64,000 nucleotides of DNA, taken from assembly GCF_009547075.1 (NCBI RefSeq), contig NZ_WIPH01000004.1:62001-126000 (forward strand). Reading direction: 5' to 3'. The translations under genes and the position numbers were made by a program. This DNA comes from Gluconobacter aidae (lineage in GTDB: Bacteria; Pseudomonadota; Alphaproteobacteria; Acetobacterales; Acetobacteraceae). A model generated the notes under the pieces. The model was not told the DNA's origin, ran no database searches, and saw only the letters and a list, made by a program, of their open reading frames with translations. Below are positions 61,570-64,000 of this stretch, piece by piece (the stretch's first letter is position 1; each line of letters begins with the position of its first letter).

Positions 61570-62904
61570 TCAGCCCGCCAGCGTGTCGTAAAGCAGCTTG
61601 AAGTTCAGCAGCAGGATCAGTCCGGCAACGCCCCATGAGATTATGCGAACGGGTGTTGAAATCACGAACTCGCCCATTTTCCGTCGGTCCGAGACGAACA
61701 TGACCAGCGGTATGACGGCAAAGGGCAGTTGCAGCGACAGGATAACCTGACTGGCTATCAGCAGATCGCCCACGCCCTGGTTGCCATAGATCAGCGTGAC
61801 GATCGCCACGGGCACGATCGCCAGCCCGCGGGTCAGAAGACGCCGTGCCCAGTGCGGGATGCGGAGGTGCAGGAAGCCCTCCATGATGATCTGTCCGGCC
61901 AGCGTGCCGGTGATCGTCGAGTTCGTGCCTGCCGCCAGAAGAGCGAGTGCGAACAGCGTGGACGCCATGCCAAGCCCGAGGATCGGGGAAAGCAGCCTGT
62001 AGGCATCCTGGATTTCCGCTACGTCCTGATGGCCGGAAGTGTGGAACGCTGCGGCCGCTACGATCAGGATCGCCGCGTTGATGAACAGCGCCAGCGTCAG
62101 GGCAATCGTGCTGTCCCAGGTCGTCCAGCGGATCGCGTCCCGGCGGCCGGCCGGCGTGCGTTTATAGGCTCGGGTCTGCACGATCGAGGAATGCAGATAC
62201 AGATTATGCGGCATGACCGTGGCACCGATGATGCCGATGGCGACATAGAGCATGCCCGGTGTCGTCACGATTTTCGGATCGGGAAGGAGGCCGGCCAGAA
62301 TGCTGTGTACGGGCGGGGCCGCGGCGACAATCTGGATGCCGAAACACAGTGCGATGATGCCTAAAAGCGCGATCACGAACGCTTCCAGATACCGGAAGCC
62401 CCGGTTCATCAGCAGCAGCACGACCAGCGCATCCAGAATGGAAAGCAGCGCGCCGCCCAGAAGGGGGAGCCCGAACAGAAGCTGAAGCGCCACCGCCGTG
62501 CCGATCACTTCCGCCAGATCGCAGGCGATGATGGCCAGCTCGCAGGCCAGCCACAGCACGATGTTCACGCCCGGCGAGAAATGATCCCGGCACGCCTGCG
62601 CCAGATCCCGCCCCGTCGCGATCCCGAGGCGGGCGGAAAGCGCCTGAAGCAGGATCGCCATCAGGTTCGACAGCATGATGACGCAGAGCAGCGTATAGCC
62701 GTAGCGCGATCCGCCCTGAAGGTCCGTGGCCCAGTTGCCTGGGTCCATATACCCGACCGAAACCATGAACCCCGGCCCCACAAAAGCCAGGAAGCGCCTG
62801 AACCAGGATGCGTCCGCTCCCGGAACCCGGATGCTGGAGAAGGCATCGGGCAGGCTCGGGCGGATGGCCGGGGATGGCACGCGGGGTGAAGAGGTGTCTG
62901 ACAT
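61570..62904 (-). CDS. mntH: Nramp manganese transporter
   Basis: About 444 residues with 11 predicted helices. Metal-binding helix 1 has [10 protein letters not shown] (DPGN) and helix 6 has [14 protein letters not shown] (MPH), both canonical for MntH. Proton-coupled Mn(II)/Fe(II) import. The ATG at 62904 is taken, with an in-frame ATG at 62925 also possible. Divergent from mntR across about 170 nt that contain a dyad-symmetric candidate operator. Confidence 0.94.
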   Translation of the reverse strand: MSDTSSPRVPSPAIRPSLPDAFSSIRVPGADASWFRRFLAFVGPGFMVSVGYMDPGNWATDLQGGSRYGYTLLCVIMLSNLMAILLQALSARLGIATGRDLAQACRDHFSPGVNIVLWLACELAIIACDLAEVIGTAVALQLLFGLPLLGGALLSILDALVVLLLMNRGFRYLEAFVIALLGIIALCFGIQIVAAAPPVHSILAGLLPDPKIVTTPGMLYVAIGIIGATVMPHNLYLHSSIVQTRAYKRTPAGRRDAIRWTTWDSTIALTLALFINAAILIVAAAAFHTSGHQDVAEIQDAYRLLSPILGLGMASTLFALALLAAGTNSTITGTLAGQIIMEGFLHLRIPHWARRLLTRGLAIVPVAIVTLIYGNQGVGDLLIASQVILSLQLPFAVIPLVMFVSDRRKMGEFVISTPVRIISWGVAGLILLLNFKLLYDTLAG

Positions 62905-62938
62905 CAGGAGGGTATTCAATCCCATCGGAGACGAATAT

Positions 62939-62955
62939 TCAATGTGCTATATTGA
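62939..62955. promoter_or_regulatory. Candidate MntR operator between mntH and mntR
   Basis: TCAAT (62939-62943) and ATTGA (62951-62955) form an inverted repeat with a 7-nt spacer in the AT-rich mntH-mntR intergenic region, a natural site for Mn-dependent repression of mntH. No consensus was checked. Confidence 0.45.
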
Positions 62956-63073
62956 TGAGTATCATGAAAAACGAGGATATTGGGAAAACGTGATGGATCC
63001 TACTGGCACACATGTCGGGAATGTTTTATTCCGCCGTGAATAATGTTTTTGGCATGGAGGTACAGGACGGCGC

Positions 63074-63565
63074 ATGGAACGGAAAAGACGTCTCAGGGAT
63101 ATCGCGCCCAAGGAGACGCTGCCTGACGTCGAAACCCATTCCGAAGGGTTCCGCGCCAATCGCGAGGCGCGGCGCAATGTGCTGGTCGAGGACTATGTGG
63201 AACTGATCTCGGATCTGCTGTCCGAGGGGCAGGAGGCCCGTCAGGTCGATATCGCCGGGCGTCTGGGCGTGTCACAGCCGACGGTGGCGAAGATGCTCGC
63301 CCGCCTTGCGACGGAGGGCTATGTGACGCAGAAGCCCTATCGGGGTGTTTTCCTCACGCCCGCCGGGCAGGACATGGCGGACAGGGCGCGGCACCGGCAC
63401 CGGATCGTGGAAGCGTTCCTGCTGGCGCTGGGCGTGAGCGAGGAAAATGCCCGCGTCGATGCCGAAGGCGTGGAGCATTATGTCGGCAGCGAAACCCTTA
63501 CCCTGTTCGAAAAGGCGCTCCGCGGAAATCTGAAACAGTTCATGCAGGCGCTGCCCGACGCCTGA
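63074..63565 (+). CDS. mntR: MntR/DtxR-family manganese regulator
   Basis: A 163-residue DtxR-type regulator. The winged helix is [29 protein letters not shown] (residues 56-84), followed by the dimerisation domain with metal-ligand candidates [21 protein letters not shown] and EGVEHYVG (His/Glu). No SH3-like third domain, as in MntR. It is divergent from mntH, the expected target. AGGA lies 6 nt before the ATG. Confidence 0.9.
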   Translation: MERKRRLRDIAPKETLPDVETHSEGFRANREARRNVLVEDYVELISDLLSEGQEARQVDIAGRLGVSQPTVAKMLARLATEGYVTQKPYRGVFLTPAGQDMADRARHRHRIVEAFLLALGVSEENARVDAEGVEHYVGSETLTLFEKALRGNLKQFMQALPDA

Positions 63566-63574
63566 GAACGGGAG

Positions 63575-64000
63575 TCAGGTGCAGATTTCGAGCTTCACGT
63601 CGTCCTGCGCCAGGGCCTTGGCAATGGACGGCTTGAGATGGGAGTCCGTCAGAACCCGGTCAAACTCCGACAGGGACGCCAGACGGTGCAGCCCGCCCTT
63701 GCGGAACTTCGTGCTGTCCACCAGCAGGACGCACTGATCCGCGATGTCCATCATGGCCCGCTTGACCTTCACCACGTCCTGATCGTTCTGGAACGCGGTT
63801 CCGTTGTGGATGATGGATGTCGAGAGGAACATCATGTTCGCCCGCAGCGACTGTGCTGCCTGTTCACAGACCAGACCGAAAAATGCGTTGCGCGGCGGAT
63901 TGTAGTCGCCGCCAAGACAGATCAGCTTCAGGTTGGGATAGGGCGATAGTGCCTGGATCACGCCGACGGCGTTCGTAATGATCGTCAGGGGGGCCAGAGC
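63575..64000 (-). CDS. DeoR-family regulator, C-terminal part (cut by the window edge)
   Basis: The last 141 residues of a DeoR-type regulator; the reading frame is open through base 64000. The sensor domain shows CLGGDYNPPRNAFFG, LSTSIIHNGTAF and VDSTKFRKGGLHRL, typical of the DeoRC phosphosugar-binding fold. The N-terminal helix-turn-helix and the regulated genes lie to the right of the window. Confidence 0.85.
   Translation of the reverse strand, partial: ALAPLTIITNAVGVIQALSPYPNLKLICLGGDYNPPRNAFFGLVCEQAAQSLRANMMFLSTSIIHNGTAFQNDQDVVKVKRAMMDIADQCVLLVDSTKFRKGGLHRLASLSEFDRVLTDSHLKPSIAKALAQDDVKLEICT

Noticed and set aside
1-64000. Search for tRNA, rRNA, IS elements, CRISPR arrays and integrase-type islands
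   Set aside because: Intergenic gaps are short and none has a tRNA cloverleaf, array-like repeats, transposase or integrase that I can see.

Overview
The window is a GC-rich, gene-dense piece of an acetic acid bacterium chromosome, most likely Gluconobacter or a close relative (Acetobacteraceae). This rests on family-level resemblance of the proteins: a soluble glucose 1-dehydrogenase-like SDR, an acetoin reductase-like SDR, CarD, an OprB porin, a diderm TamA/TamB pair and sphingolipid genes. No database search was possible. Both ends are cut: the left edge lies inside tamA and the right edge inside a DeoR-family regulator. I saw no tRNA, rRNA, insertion sequence, phage gene or CRISPR array.

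Layout. 0-4.9 kb: tamA (3' part) and tamB. 4.9-9.5 kb, mostly minus strand: TPR-glycosyltransferase, single-domain response regulator, glucose dehydrogenase-like SDR, CarD regulator and bestrophin-like channel. 9.6-12.3 kb: glutathione-dependent formaldehyde detoxification (class III ADH, S-formylglutathione hydrolase) coupled to a T2 ribonuclease lipoprotein. 12.3-13.6 kb: hisI and ygfZ. 13.8-19.5 kb: a five-gene, translationally coupled plus-strand operon made of a membrane sensor with a degenerate nucleotide cyclase domain, an MlaE-type permease, an MlaF-like protein that has lost every ATPase motif, an MCE (MlaD-like) protein and a repeat lipoprotein. 19.6-31.7 kb: small secreted protein, OprB porin, Hsp70-like ATPase, bioB, diiron ferritin-like protein, Dabb-domain protein, M13 metallopeptidase, OpuAC-like protein, acetoin reductase-like SDR, methyltransferase and an unknown exported protein. 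31.8-36.4 kb: fabD-fabG-acpP-fabF-mltG. 36.5-38.8 kb: SYLF lipoprotein, inositol monophosphatase family, mmcB.

38.9-53.6 kb is the most distinctive region and reads as a sphingolipid locus. A minus-strand operon (flippase, CDP-glycerol-phosphotransferase-like protein, fatty acyl-AMP ligase, dedicated ACP, serine palmitoyltransferase) converges on a plus-strand lipid kinase plus a possible nucleotidyltransferase. A second minus-strand operon follows, in which every junction is a 4-nt overlap: metallophosphoesterase, two LptF/LptG-type permeases, fatty acid hydroxylase, nucleotidyltransferase and GT4 glycosyltransferase. A glucosamine-inositolphosphorylceramide-transferase-like protein lies beside it. 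Together these could build, hydroxylate, decorate and export a ceramide-based outer-membrane lipid. Genes for the ceramide synthase and reductase steps are not visible in the window.

53.8-64 kb: alr, a TonB-dependent receptor, an HD hydrolase, a 41-residue membrane protein, a Gly/His/Met-rich lipoprotein, cysG, glsA, and the divergent mntH/mntR pair with a candidate operator between them.

The two signals most worth following are the Mla-like operon with a pseudo-ATPase and the sphingolipid locus with its own LptFG-like permease pair.
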